A DNA stretch of 64,000 nt from an uncultured Clostridia bacterium (GCA_949949035.1 CATLHJ010000004.1:1-64000); one strand, 5' to 3'. Shown: positions 29,511 to 39,340, counted from the first letter of the stretch. Notes: a model not told the origin generated them from the sequence alone. Numbers and translations are program-made.

Positions 29511-32138
29511 TCAGCGAGAGAGCCGATCGACGGACCGTTCAAACATTGTATCAAAACTTTCATCACGCCAATCCGTAACAACATCGGTATTAACTTGTTC
29601 AAGGTTCAGGTCATTGTTAGCAAACGCACTGGCCTTTAAGGTGAAAGTACTCAATCGGTCAAGGCCAACAGGCGACTGGGACTCCACTACAGATTTCGCC
29701 TCCACTATAGAAGCGGGCTCCACGGTCGGTTCAGGTTCAGTTACGGGGTCTGATTCCACAACCGATTCTTGAATGCTGTAATTTCCCATACGCTCGGGAC
29801 CAAAAGTCGGGTCAGTGTTCATTACGGGTTCCAGTTCAGTAACTGATTCTGGCTGAATAACGGGTTCCGTTACCAATTCTGGTTCTACATCTCTGGTCTT
29901 AATTTCGTAACTGGTCATGCGTTCTGGACCAAAAGTTGGGTCTGGTGCAATCATATCTACCGGTTCCTGCTCCATAACTGGTTCGGGAACTACGTGCTCC
30001 GGAGCGGTAAGGGGTTGTTCACTAACTGTTTCTTGCAAGTTATAATCCGCCATGCGATCGGGACCAAAAGTCGGATCGGCAGAAATTTCCGGATTGGTAA
30101 TCAGTTCTGGTTCAACTGCTGGTTCGTAAATTGGTTCAGCAACGACAGGTTCGGGCTCAATGTTGTAATCAGTGACTCTCTCGGGTGCTAAATGGGTCGT
30201 AATCGCTGGTTGCGGTACGCTATGTCCACCAATTAAGTCGGCATGTTCGTCCAAAATACTGTCGGCTTCCAAAATTTTATCAATCGTATTCGTCGTCAAT
30301 TTTCCATTTAACAAATTATCCAATTCTGTTTTGAAGGCTCCACCCTTGAACATACGAGCACCCGCCAAGTTGCGTAAAGCACCATCGGCATCTTGCACTC
30401 CGGCGTTATGTAAGGTATCAACAGCCCGTTGGTATTCAGCCGTATTGTACCAATCCTGTTGTTGATATTGACCACTAGCCTGATTCATTTGGAACATACG
30501 ATCAGTATCAGGGTTGGCCGTGCTGCGAGCGGCATCCGTTAAATCAAAGCGGTGATTTTGCAATTCCGTTAACTTAACATTAAAAACTTTATCTTGGTTA
30601 TTTTGTGTTTCTTGTAAAGCCATGGCATAGTCTTTTTCGGGGGCATCCAAAGACACACCGTCGGTGTTTTTTACGATGTTTTCGTGATTGAAGTTTTCGG
30701 TTTGCAAAGTCTGTAGTTTGGGTTTAATACCTAATTTTGCACGTAAGTCATCGGCAAAACCATGGCCATCGAAGTTTTCCGTTACGGCCGAACCAAACGT
30801 CGAACCAAATTTACCACCCAACCATAACGCGGTGCTGTGCAGAATCGCCTTACCGGCCGTGGACAAATAATCTTTAACCGACAACTTTTCATCGTAACGC
30901 AATTTAGCCCTTTGTTTACTGATGTCAGTAAAGAACGTTTTGACCATCATGCTGCCCGCACCGATGTAACGGCCTACTGGGCCCAAAACCATAGTGGCAG
31001 CATATGGTGCTACGCTGGCAGCGGTATTGATGGCGATACGTGCCGCATCACGCGGACCCAACGAGCGATTTTGCGCGGCAGCGATTTGGCTGGCTTGTTT
31101 ATATTCAGAATGTGCTTTTTTAACAGCAGTCATAATAGCCATGGTACCACCTAAATAATTACCAACTACGGGAATTTGACTTAATAAGTTTACCGCAAAA
31201 GAAGCCCCCGCAGCGATACCAAAGGTCTTTCCTGCCCCCAATAAGTTGGTAGCTAAATTTGCTAAAAAATGTTGATTATTTTTATCACTGCCATCAATTT
31301 CGGTGCCCAAGAAAGCCCTAGGGTACTTTTTGTCGTCTATTTTACGACGTTTCATTAAGGCTAAAACAGTTTGGTCATAGGCTTCAATCTGCCCGATTAG
31401 ATCGGCATTTTGCACGCCCGTTTGCGCTTGTTGGGCTTGTGGGTTAAGCATACTTTCGTTAACATCAGAAATTTTATTACCTAAATTATCACCCAACAGA
31501 TTAACATACCCATCGCGTAATTTTGCAACTAAATTAGCCCTGGAAGTAAATACATTACCGTAATGTTTTGGGCCATTGCAAACTGCCGCAATATCGGCTG
31601 CGCGATAAAGATTATCGAAGGTGGTTAAAGCGTTATCAATTTTACCATGGGCGGTCGTTTTGGCCCGTTTAGATCCTGCCGAAGCATCAACCATACGACG
31701 CAAGTTACCTTCGTTTAGCACAATGCCGTTCAAGTTTTCGTTTTTAGAGTAATCGACATCCAAAAAACCAAAAACGTCGTTAGCTTGCGATTCAAATTTA
31801 CGGCGTTGTGCTACCGGCAGCGCTTGGTAGACCGCACTTTCCATTACGTCGGCCAATAGATCGTGCCCCATGGCCTTAATATTCTGGGCGTCAAAAGTCA
31901 TTAAATAAGCAACAAAATTTGCGTCGGTTACTTGGTCATTGGTTAGCAAAGCGTCTAAACGTTGACTGACAGCATTCAGTAATTGCGCCGGTTGCTTGGG
32001 TAAATTGGGTACGCCATTCGGTTCTAAAAAGCCCATCATACGGGTAGCCAACAACACCGACTTGGTCATATCCAAGTAACTGCTTGAATTAAACAATTGA
32101 GTAAATTTAGTTAATAATGTTTTATTGTTTGCTGCCAT
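29511..32138 (-). CDS. Large hypothetical protein with hydrophobic glycine-rich centre and C-terminal 'DPTFGPERM' repeats
   Basis: ORF of 881 aa; start set to MAANNKTL (ATG 32138) with TTGCTT-17-TATACT 6 nt upstream. Confidence 0.75.
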   Translation of the reverse strand: MAANNKTLLTKFTQLFNSSSYLDMTKSVLLATRMMGFLEPNGVPNLPKQPAQLLNAVSQRLDALLTNDQVTDANFVAYLMTFDAQNIKAMGHDLLADVMESAVYQALPVAQRRKFESQANDVFGFLDVDYSKNENLNGIVLNEGNLRRMVDASAGSKRAKTTAHGKIDNALTTFDNLYRAADIAAVCNGPKHYGNVFTSRANLVAKLRDGYVNLLGDNLGNKISDVNESMLNPQAQQAQTGVQNADLIGQIEAYDQTVLALMKRRKIDDKKYPRAFLGTEIDGSDKNNQHFLANLATNLLGAGKTFGIAAGASFAVNLLSQIPVVGNYLGGTMAIMTAVKKAHSEYKQASQIAAAQNRSLGPRDAARIAINTAASVAPYAATMVLGPVGRYIGAGSMMVKTFFTDISKQRAKLRYDEKLSVKDYLSTAGKAILHSTALWLGGKFGSTFGSAVTENFDGHGFADDLRAKLGIKPKLQTLQTENFNHENIVKNTDGVSLDAPEKDYAMALQETQNNQDKVFNVKLTELQNHRFDLTDAARSTANPDTDRMFQMNQASGQYQQQDWYNTAEYQRAVDTLHNAGVQDADGALRNLAGARMFKGGAFKTELDNLLNGKLTTNTIDKILEADSILDEHADLIGGHSVPQPAITTHLAPERVTDYNIEPEPVVAEPIYEPAVEPELITNPEISADPTFGPDRMADYNLQETVSEQPLTAPEHVVPEPVMEQEPVDMIAPDPTFGPERMTSYEIKTRDVEPELVTEPVIQPESVTELEPVMNTDPTFGPERMGNYSIQESVVESDPVTEPEPTVEPASIVEAKSVVESQSPVGLDRLSTFTLKASAFANNDLNLEQVNTDVVTDWRDESFDTMFERSVDRLSR

Positions 32139-32286
32139 AGTGGCAGTATACGACAAAACCCGCCGAAAAGCAATATGTTTTAAGATAACGCGGCGGAAAA
32201 TTTTCGTTCGATACCGGTTAAAATTTATTATTAAAATTTAAGTATTTGCAAACTGCTTTTTGCTGTGTTATAATTTGTTTACGTAC

Positions 32287-32362
32287 GCCTTCGTAGCTCA
32301 GTCGGTAGAGCAAGAGACTGAAAATCTCTGTGTCCGTGGTTCGATTCCGCGCGAAGGCACCA
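32287..32362 (+). tRNA. tRNA-Phe(GAA)
   Basis: GCCTTCGTAGCTCAGTCGGTAGAGCAAGAGACTGAAAATCTCTGTGTCCGTGGTTCGATTCCGCGCGAAGGCACCA. Confidence 0.96.
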
Positions 32363-32363
32363 C
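32316..32363 (+). repeat. attL core (within tRNA-Phe 3' half)
   Basis: gactgaaaatctctgtgtccgtggttcgattccgcgcgaaggcaccac, identical to 42042-42089. Confidence 0.95.
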
Positions 32364-32383
32364 AACACAATATATAGAGTTGT

Positions 32384-32421
32384 AAAAACGCACTTCCCCA
32401 CAATAAACGTGCGTTTTTTGT
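32384..32421 (+). terminator. Terminator after tRNA-Phe
   Basis: aaaacgcac ... gtgcgttttttg hairpin with T-run. Confidence 0.75.
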
Positions 32422-32437
32422 ATATTTTTTTATCAAA

Positions 32438-32459
32438 TTTTGGGGCAGAATTTGGGGCA
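32438..32459 (+). repeat. Integrase arm-site-like direct repeat, left copy
   Basis: ttttggggcagaatttggggca, identical 22-mer at 41951-41972. Confidence 0.8.
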
Positions 32460-32464
32460 CTTTT

Positions 32465-33754
32465 TCAATCAAAAGTTGGGTATAAATTACCGTAGATATT
32501 GACGATATCGTTTTTAGTGATTGCGGGGTCAAAATCGGTGTAAATATCGTCGGTAACCCTTGTGCTACGGTGACCCAGCAAACTTGCCCGCATTTTAACG
32601 TCTTTAGCACCAAGATAATAAAGGTTGGTGGCAAAAGTATGGCGTAAACGATGAATCGGCTTTTCTTGTACCTGGCGTTCAATTTTTAACTTTATCAGCA
32701 GCTCCCTGAACTTTTTGGTGTAATAGGTGCTGGCATACTTGAACATTGTTGGCCAATTCGCTTTTAACTTGGCGCAGTAGGCTGCAGAAAGTGGAACATA
32801 ACCAGAGGTGCCATCGCGTTTGGTGCGGTTGAGGTAGATACGGTTATTATTCCAATCTGGCACTGCATTAAAGGCTTCACCCAAACGACAACCCACCATA
32901 AGGAAAAACTCGATTTCGTTGCCAATGTTGGTTTCGTCGCGGTTGACGTAGATAAGTTGCTGTTCTTTAGGTGTAAACCAACGGCCTTTCTCTTGCTTGA
33001 CGGCGGTGATGCTGATGATGTCAGACTTTTTCAAGTTTGCGATCGGGTTATGTTTAAGTATGGTACCGGTTTCGGCCGCTTCGGCAAAAGTGTTTTTCAG
33101 CAAGATATAAGCGTGTGCGGCCATACGGTGCGCCTTGATTCCGTTAAGCACGTCCACGATCATGCCTTTGGTGTAATGCTCAATGTTGGCGGTTAAGCAG
33201 CTCAAATATTTTTTGATCACTGTTTTGTAACTTGTTGATTTGCAGTTTTGCTTGTAGCGTAAATAATATTCCTTGATTAAGTCTACCAAGCGGTGATTGT
33301 TGGGGCGATTTACTGCCTTGGCTTTGTTGCCAATTTTCCGCAATTCTTTTTTGTAGGTAGAAAGTTTTTTAAGGAAAGCACCGGGATCGGCCATACATAT
33401 TGTGTGATATACCCCGTCAATCATTTTACGCCACTCGCACCGCCCATCGCTACGAATACGACAGTTTGGTGTTTGTGATATTTTTTGTAATAATTTTTTT
33501 TGCATAATTTCTTCATTCTCCTTTTCTTTTTCGAAAATGAAGTTTTTTGCATCTGTTCCAGTTATTAAGTTGTCAAGGTTCGCGGTGTCGCTGTTGGTGA
33601 AAATTTGCCACGGTAGGGTGTTCAGTAGGTGTTGATCGTGTTCACCATAAGCGTCACCAAGTTGGTAGGCAAAGTCCTTTATTCGGCTGGTAACATCATC
33701 GATAAGATTTTGCAATAGTTCATTGGTGCATTTGATAATAAAGTTTTTGTTCAT
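32465..33754 (-). CDS. int: Tyrosine recombinase/integrase
   Basis: VGCRLGEAFN; HRLRHTFATNLYYLGAKDVKMRASLLGHRSTRVTDDIYTDF catalytic block. Confidence 0.95.
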   Translation of the reverse strand: MNKNFIIKCTNELLQNLIDDVTSRIKDFAYQLGDAYGEHDQHLLNTLPWQIFTNSDTANLDNLITGTDAKNFIFEKEKENEEIMQKKLLQKISQTPNCRIRSDGRCEWRKMIDGVYHTICMADPGAFLKKLSTYKKELRKIGNKAKAVNRPNNHRLVDLIKEYYLRYKQNCKSTSYKTVIKKYLSCLTANIEHYTKGMIVDVLNGIKAHRMAAHAYILLKNTFAEAAETGTILKHNPIANLKKSDIISITAVKQEKGRWFTPKEQQLIYVNRDETNIGNEIEFFLMVGCRLGEAFNAVPDWNNNRIYLNRTKRDGTSGYVPLSAAYCAKLKANWPTMFKYASTYYTKKFRELLIKLKIERQVQEKPIHRLRHTFATNLYYLGAKDVKMRASLLGHRSTRVTDDIYTDFDPAITKNDIVNIYGNLYPTFD

Positions 33755-33818
33755 CTAGCAATGGTAAACTTTGCGCAATCGAAATTAAATATAGTTACAG
33801 CATTTTGCACCACCAATT

Positions 33819-34235
33819 TTAACCGACGCTAGCGTCTTGGTTTGCCTTGATGTTGGCTCTGTTGCGCCCACTGGCTTCGCCCTGGGCAAACGCTTCGGCT
33901 GCAATGTTGTTTTTAAGTTCTTGTAAGCCCTGTATTTGGCCCAGTACTCGCTGTTTTTGGTTATTCGATAATTTATTCCACCCGTCTAATAATTCGCGGG
34001 TATCGGCATCCAGTGGCGTTTCTTGGCATTCTGGTACCGTGCGACCAATTAGTTCGTCGATTGAAACGTTGAGATAATCAGCAATTTTTTTTACTGCAAT
34101 AAGTGTAATGTTTTGGCTGTCGCGATTTCGCCAATTAGAAAGTACACCTGTTGATAAACCGCAATCTACCAGCATTTTGCTTTGTTTAATATTTTTTTGT
34201 TTTAGGACCCTTTCTATGTTATCAATTAGTTCCAT
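33819..34235 (-). CDS. HTH (Xre/Cro-CI) transcriptional repressor
   Basis: MELIDNIERVLKQKNIKQSKMLVDCGLSTGVLSNWRNRDSQNITLIAVKKIADYLNVSIDELIG; start at ATG 34235. Confidence 0.88.
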   Translation of the reverse strand: MELIDNIERVLKQKNIKQSKMLVDCGLSTGVLSNWRNRDSQNITLIAVKKIADYLNVSIDELIGRTVPECQETPLDADTRELLDGWNKLSNNQKQRVLGQIQGLQELKNNIAAEAFAQGEASGRNRANIKANQDASVG

Positions 34236-34254
34236 ATTAACCCCTTTTATCGGC

Positions 34255-34307
34255 ATTCTTTCAACTGTGAAAAAATAGTTGCAAAATTCTTTCAACTGTG
34301 AAATAAT
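34255..34307. promoter_or_regulatory. Paired operators plus element promoter (TTGCAA-17-AATAAT)
   Basis: 18-bp repeat attctttcaactgtgaaa at 34255-34272 and 34286-34303, each with palindrome TTTCA-ACTG-TGAAA; second copy lies between -35 (34279-34284) and -10 (34302-34307). Confidence 0.8.
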
Positions 34308-34471
34308 GCAATTAAGACAAGGCGGGAGTGCCGCCGTCGGACACGGATACCTGCGAAAAAACCGTTTTTGCCCCAATCAAAAATGGAACAAAAACGCAGT
34401 TTCCATGGTTTGTGACCGAACACCACAATTTACCACAGCGGCACCGTCATTGTCAAAGAAAGGAGAAAACA

Positions 34472-34642
34472 ATGATAAAAAAATCGTATCTGTCACCAAA
34501 TCAATTTAAGGAGTTAAAAGCGTTTGCGGCACGCCACGGGATCCAGGACAACAACACTTTGTTCGAAATTGTCAAAGGTTTGGACTACCAAGCCGCTCGC
34601 AACGCCATTGTTGGTTACGGCATTTGCCAAGGGGTGGACTAA
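34472..34642 (+). CDS. Small element protein, 56 aa
   Basis: SD aaaggaga; MIKKSYLSPNQFKELKAFAARHGIQDNNTLFEIVKGLDYQAARNAIVGYGICQGVD; stop overlaps next ATG. Confidence 0.7.
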   Translation: MIKKSYLSPNQFKELKAFAARHGIQDNNTLFEIVKGLDYQAARNAIVGYGICQGVD

Positions 34643-36753
34643 TGGAAAAAAGAACACCAGCACTGTTATTATTGCTTTTGGTCGCTGTGTTCGGCACGCT
34701 AGGGATGGCGTGCTTTTTTAGTGCAGTGCCCGTGCCAAACCATAACACTTCTCCCGTTGTTGCTGCTGTGGATGATGCACATTTTTATGACTTTGTTTTT
34801 GATCAAAACTCTGTCGAATATGAAGTATTGGTTCATCAAAATTTAATGAACCAATATAACGAACAAATTTTGAACGCAAGCAACCCAGTTTATAGTTTTA
34901 CCTACTCACACGCATATTATGGACAACTGAATGATCAACCATATGCTTATCGTATTCCTTCGTCCACAGTTTTTACTTTCCTTAGATGTGACCTTTGGTA
35001 TAGTGATTTGCAGTATGTAATGGTTGACACCACTAACTATATCACAATCGAATTATCAAAAGACCATCTCTCGATGATTAAGGTTAACACTAATGAAGTA
35101 TTGTGGGAATATGATTTCGAAACCGCTTATTGCGATGAAATAGTCCTGAATTGGGAACGCATGGAATTAACCCTGAAAGATGGGCGCAAGCAGGTAAAAG
35201 ATTGGACTAACGTGCCGGATGGCGGTTGGAAGTTTGACTATTTTGTGATGAACCAAGTTTATTACGAAGGCGTCGCGCCAACTGTTACTATGGAATGTTT
35301 CCGAAATCAAACTGGTTACAGTTTTAGTATAGATTTTATCGACTCGATTTTTCCAGAACATAATAAAAATTTTGGTTATAGTGTTGATCTCGAAACTGAC
35401 ACTATAATCGTTGCCGACATTGAAGGTTTAGTTCCGGAAGTCGGCAACACCGGCGATTATGTTTTTTTAGGTTGGTATAGTGGTGATAAAACCCCCGCCG
35501 ACTCGTTAAGTGGGAATATCTGTTTTTATGCAAAATACAAGGAGGCCATAGTTACCTTCAAAAATAGTGCAGGTAAATGGCTGGGCACCAAAAGTGTTTA
35601 TATTGGTGATACCTACGGTGTGGTCGTTAAGAATTTAGGTTTTCAAGATTATGCCGCGCCGCTAAACCTTGATCTAAATATGGTTGTAACTGGTGATTGT
35701 GAAATTACCTTAGCTGAGAAGTTATTTGTTACCTTAAAATATTTTAAGCTCGAACGTTACAGTGTGGAAGTTGAAGGCAAGACGTTCAAATATGATATGT
35801 TGACCTATAAAACGGTATCGCAAAAAGTCGCCGAGGGTACGCTGGTTGATGTTAATGCGTTCGATAGCGCTACTTATAACATTTTAGGTAAACCATATTA
35901 CGAGACGATGCCGGGTTTTACGTTCACGGGTTGGGACTATGACTTAACGCAGCCAATCACTGCCCCACTGACGATCACGGCCCAGTATGAACTGCCGAAA
36001 ATCAAAGTCAACTACTACTCTTCCAACGACATTTTGTTTGAGACCCGCGAGTATGACTTAGTCAATGATGGGCTGCTTTTACCAGTTACGGAATTACCAA
36101 AATCAAATTTCTGGGACGAGTTCAAAAATGCTTTGGCAAACTTGTTAACGCTGGACATTGTCCAAGAAGTTGACGACGTGCTAGCCCGTCTTGCTGCCGA
36201 TAAAATGATTGACCATTTGAATGGCTTGTATGACGACGCCACCAATCAAATTTTTGCAATTGTAGCCAAACCAGATATGAATAGCGACGTTTATAAGGGA
36301 TGGCAAGGCGACTTGTCGGGCGATCTGGAAGGGTCGGCTTTTGTACGGCTCAAGGGGTCGGCATTGAATAATAACTATGTGCTGTACTTAAACCCGACGT
36401 CTATGTACATCGATAACATCAATTACGAAATCGCGTTGAGTTTTGGCGACCACGTTATCGACCCGGTAATTAACGGTGTGCAGAATTTTTTTACGGGAGC
36501 GTGGGACTGGTTAAGCGAGAATTGGCAAACGGTTTTGTACGTGGTCGGCGCGGCGGTCGCCATCATCTTGTTAATTGTATTTGGCCCAATCGTCTTACCG
36601 GTTATCGTCGTGGTGGTTAAGTTCATTGCCAAAGCGATTAAGATTTGTTTTAAGGCCATCGGCAAGGTGCTGGGGGCGATTTGGACGGGAATTAAACGGT
36701 TCTGCCAATGGGTTGGCGAACTGTTCAATAAAATTTTTAGAAGGGGTAAGTAA
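34642..36753 (+). CDS. Secreted/virion-surface-like protein: signal peptide, InlB-type B-repeats, C-terminal TM
   Basis: MEKRTPALLLLLLVAVFGTLGMACFF; GYVFLGWYSGDKTPADSLSGNICFYAKY and GFTFTGWDYDLTQPITAPLTITAQY; C-term VLYVVGAAVAIILLIVFGPIVLPVIVVVV + basic tail. Confidence 0.75.
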   Translation: MEKRTPALLLLLLVAVFGTLGMACFFSAVPVPNHNTSPVVAAVDDAHFYDFVFDQNSVEYEVLVHQNLMNQYNEQILNASNPVYSFTYSHAYYGQLNDQPYAYRIPSSTVFTFLRCDLWYSDLQYVMVDTTNYITIELSKDHLSMIKVNTNEVLWEYDFETAYCDEIVLNWERMELTLKDGRKQVKDWTNVPDGGWKFDYFVMNQVYYEGVAPTVTMECFRNQTGYSFSIDFIDSIFPEHNKNFGYSVDLETDTIIVADIEGLVPEVGNTGDYVFLGWYSGDKTPADSLSGNICFYAKYKEAIVTFKNSAGKWLGTKSVYIGDTYGVVVKNLGFQDYAAPLNLDLNMVVTGDCEITLAEKLFVTLKYFKLERYSVEVEGKTFKYDMLTYKTVSQKVAEGTLVDVNAFDSATYNILGKPYYETMPGFTFTGWDYDLTQPITAPLTITAQYELPKIKVNYYSSNDILFETREYDLVNDGLLLPVTELPKSNFWDEFKNALANLLTLDIVQEVDDVLARLAADKMIDHLNGLYDDATNQIFAIVAKPDMNSDVYKGWQGDLSGDLEGSAFVRLKGSALNNNYVLYLNPTSMYIDNINYEIALSFGDHVIDPVINGVQNFFTGAWDWLSENWQTVLYVVGAAVAIILLIVFGPIVLPVIVVVVKFIAKAIKICFKAIGKVLGAIWTGIKRFCQWVGELFNKIFRRGK

Positions 36754-37415
36754 TGAAAAAAGTAATACCAGTTATTAGTTTATTTTTGGTGTTGATTGTG
36801 GTGGTGGGTTGCTGGTTTTTGTCTACGCTAAACCAAGAAAATAAAAGTGACGATTACGCGGTGCAGGTAGAAACTTTGCAAACTCAAATTAACGCTAACA
36901 ACAATGATATATTAAGCTTTCAGCAAGCGATTGATGAAAAATTAGCAATTATTACGGAGAAACAAGAAAGCACCGACGCGGAAACCGCCGGCGAAATCGC
37001 CGCATTGCAACAAGAAATTACGGCTTTACAAGAACGCATCGAAGCCCTAGAAGCCGAGAACCAAAGGCTTGAAAATGAGATTATGAAATTAAATATTGTC
37101 CAGGCATACGGAGAAACAGACATAATTATGGATAACATACAGGATGAACAGCACCTTAACCCTAATGATTACCGGTTTTTACTTTTTGCAGTTAAGAATT
37201 CAGACAATGAGTGGTCGAGTGAGATATTCCCTATGGCTTTTGTTTTTAAAGAAATAAAAATGAATAATACTTTTAATATTTACGTTAATTCCAGTATTAC
37301 TGCCGAGGCGCGGTATTATGTCTACCAAATTATTTATCACACTGATGAAAATTGTGGCGTGAAATACGTTACTCGACTTAACGCCACTTATGGTTATGTG
37401 TGGGGTGTGAAATAA
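36753..37415 (+). CDS. Putative lipoprotein with coiled coil
   Basis: MKKVIPVISLFLVLIVVVGC lipobox; heptad region EIAALQQEITALQERIEALEAENQRLENEI. Confidence 0.65.
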   Translation: MKKVIPVISLFLVLIVVVGCWFLSTLNQENKSDDYAVQVETLQTQINANNNDILSFQQAIDEKLAIITEKQESTDAETAGEIAALQQEITALQERIEALEAENQRLENEIMKLNIVQAYGETDIIMDNIQDEQHLNPNDYRFLLFAVKNSDNEWSSEIFPMAFVFKEIKMNNTFNIYVNSSITAEARYYVYQIIYHTDENCGVKYVTRLNATYGYVWGVK

Positions 37416-38317
37416 TGGACGATAACAAAGACCCCTATATGACGTTAATTGTCGGCGGTAAGAAACCCATCGGGGCGGGTAAAACTTCGTTAATGTACCA
37501 CCTCGTCCGTAAATATATGGAACCGCCACTTTTAGACGAACGTATGGAACAAATTCGCAGACATATCGACAAACTCAATAAATTGGGCTGGCCTAACGCT
37601 AAGATGCCCGACAATGTGCAATGCCCAGTTTACACGATCGGCGACAGTTTCACATCTTACGACAGCGGTTATGATCCAGTGACGACAAACACGTTAAAAT
37701 TTGAAGACTTAAAAGTCCCTAGTGGTAAACCAGGCGAAGACCAAAAGCGGATGCTACCACACACGATCATTTGCATACCTGACTTATCGCGATTTGTCGA
37801 TAGTCGAGACAGTAACAAAGACGACGGCCCCGATAAACAGCAACGTGACTTTTTGGCATTACGTCGTAAATGGGACTTACGCTTTTTTATCGACGGACAA
37901 AGTTATAACGGCATCGACAAACGCTGGCGGCAAATGGCGGATTGTATTATCGAAGTTATGGGCTTTAAGCACACCCCTGGTGACTACTTCAACCAAGCCA
38001 TCACAACGTGGCAAGTACGTCGCTTTTGGGGTTACAAGATATATGAACAATACTTGGCAACTGGTGACCTTTCTTTGTGTGAAGAATTAACAATGACTCA
38101 CACTGGCGATTTGTTCGGAGTCGACATCGGCGAAGAAGAACGCTACCACGCTTGCGTAGACAGTTTGGCAGGTTATGAGATTTTCTTGGTCGGTGACGAT
38201 TGGCAATTTACGGCGACACCTGCTGAACCAAATAGAAATGACTTCGATGCTGTACAAGCCAAAGTCCAATTATTGTTAGAGAAAAAGAAAAAGCCCAAAA
38301 AGGAGAACGCAGTGTGA
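37415..38317 (+). CDS. Zot/pI-like P-loop ATPase
   Basis: LIVGGKKPIGAGKTSLMYHL (P-loop variant); HTIICIPDLSRFVDSRD; LRRKWDLRFFIDGQSYNGIDKRWRQMADCIIEV matches Zot-type R..G.d...Q....id..iR...d. Confidence 0.6.
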   Translation: MDDNKDPYMTLIVGGKKPIGAGKTSLMYHLVRKYMEPPLLDERMEQIRRHIDKLNKLGWPNAKMPDNVQCPVYTIGDSFTSYDSGYDPVTTNTLKFEDLKVPSGKPGEDQKRMLPHTIICIPDLSRFVDSRDSNKDDGPDKQQRDFLALRRKWDLRFFIDGQSYNGIDKRWRQMADCIIEVMGFKHTPGDYFNQAITTWQVRRFWGYKIYEQYLATGDLSLCEELTMTHTGDLFGVDIGEEERYHACVDSLAGYEIFLVGDDWQFTATPAEPNRNDFDAVQAKVQLLLEKKKKPKKENAV

Positions 38318-39030
38318 GTGATTTTTTACAAATAGACAATTTTAACGTCAAGCAGTTGGACAGCGACGGCAAGGAAGTTTTGGACGAGTTCGAGCAACGG
38401 TTTATTGAGTTACGCAAGAAACATGCCGCCTTGCCCGATGATTTCTACAAAATGGCAACTGACTTTCATATTGCCAGTTGTCGCGCACAAACCGAAGTCC
38501 AAAAAATCACCATGCAGCACTTCGCCGAAGAATGGCGAAAGGATCAGAAACTTGGCTGTGAACTAGACGCGATCCAAAACTGGCAAACTCGCAAAGCGAT
38601 CAAGAAAGCGTTCATCCGGGAACAGCGACGACTAAAAAAACCGTTGCCGTGGCGTTACGATTTCTGGGGTAATCTGGTACGCACTATTCAAAGTTTTATC
38701 GTTATGTTTATACCGCCACAACTGGTGCGTTTATTCACGCGTAAACCGCCGAGAAAGCCCGTGATAACGCCACAACTGCCCCGATCTGGACAATCTACCA
38801 CAACCACCGAAAAGACGGCCAAAAACCCGCCTGTGCCCACTAGCGCGGCTGTGTCTGCTGACGCAGAACAAAATTTGGTTAATGTCGACGCTGTGACCGC
38901 TACCGCGGATGTTGCTGCTACCGCAGACATACTGCCTAACGCGACACCAGCCCCGACGCCTGCTTCGCGTTCGGCTGCGGGGCTGGTATCACGGCGTTCA
39001 GTGAATTTTAAGGAGGTCAACAATGGTTAA
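38314..39030 (+). CDS. Single-TM element protein with Pro/Ala/Thr-rich tail
   Basis: Basic amphipathic stretch then LVRTIQSFIVMFIPPQLVRLF and low-complexity tail; overlaps ATPase stop. Confidence 0.6.
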   Translation: MSDFLQIDNFNVKQLDSDGKEVLDEFEQRFIELRKKHAALPDDFYKMATDFHIASCRAQTEVQKITMQHFAEEWRKDQKLGCELDAIQNWQTRKAIKKAFIREQRRLKKPLPWRYDFWGNLVRTIQSFIVMFIPPQLVRLFTRKPPRKPVITPQLPRSGQSTTTTEKTAKNPPVPTSAAVSADAEQNLVNVDAVTATADVAATADILPNATPAPTPASRSAAGLVSRRSVNFKEVNNG

Positions 39031-39340
39031 CCAAGAAGATTTGTTTATTAGCATTGCGGGGACTTTAAGCAAGCCACCAAAGGTGATTGGTCAAGATAAA
39101 TCGAAGTTCCCGATTGTAATGCTGTACGTCCGGGTGCAATCTTTCAAAGGCGTCATACCGTGCAAAGTTTGGCGCGGTTGGGCGCAACAATGCTTGAAAG
39201 AACTCAAACTGGGCGACCTAGTCAAAGTCGACGGCACGTTGGAACGCCGCCATTACACCGACAGCAACGGAGTTGTTCACGACGATATTGTTTTGAACCC
39301 GACCAGTGAGCCAGAGTTCTTGCAGGGGGTGCAACAATGA
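39023..39340 (+). CDS. OB-fold single-strand DNA-binding-like protein
   Basis: FISIAGTLSKPPKVIGQDKSKFPIVMLYVRVQ...IPCKVWRGWAQQCLKELKLGDLVKVDGTLERRHYTDSNG: SSB-like pattern. Confidence 0.65.
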   Translation: MVNQEDLFISIAGTLSKPPKVIGQDKSKFPIVMLYVRVQSFKGVIPCKVWRGWAQQCLKELKLGDLVKVDGTLERRHYTDSNGVVHDDIVLNPTSEPEFLQGVQQ

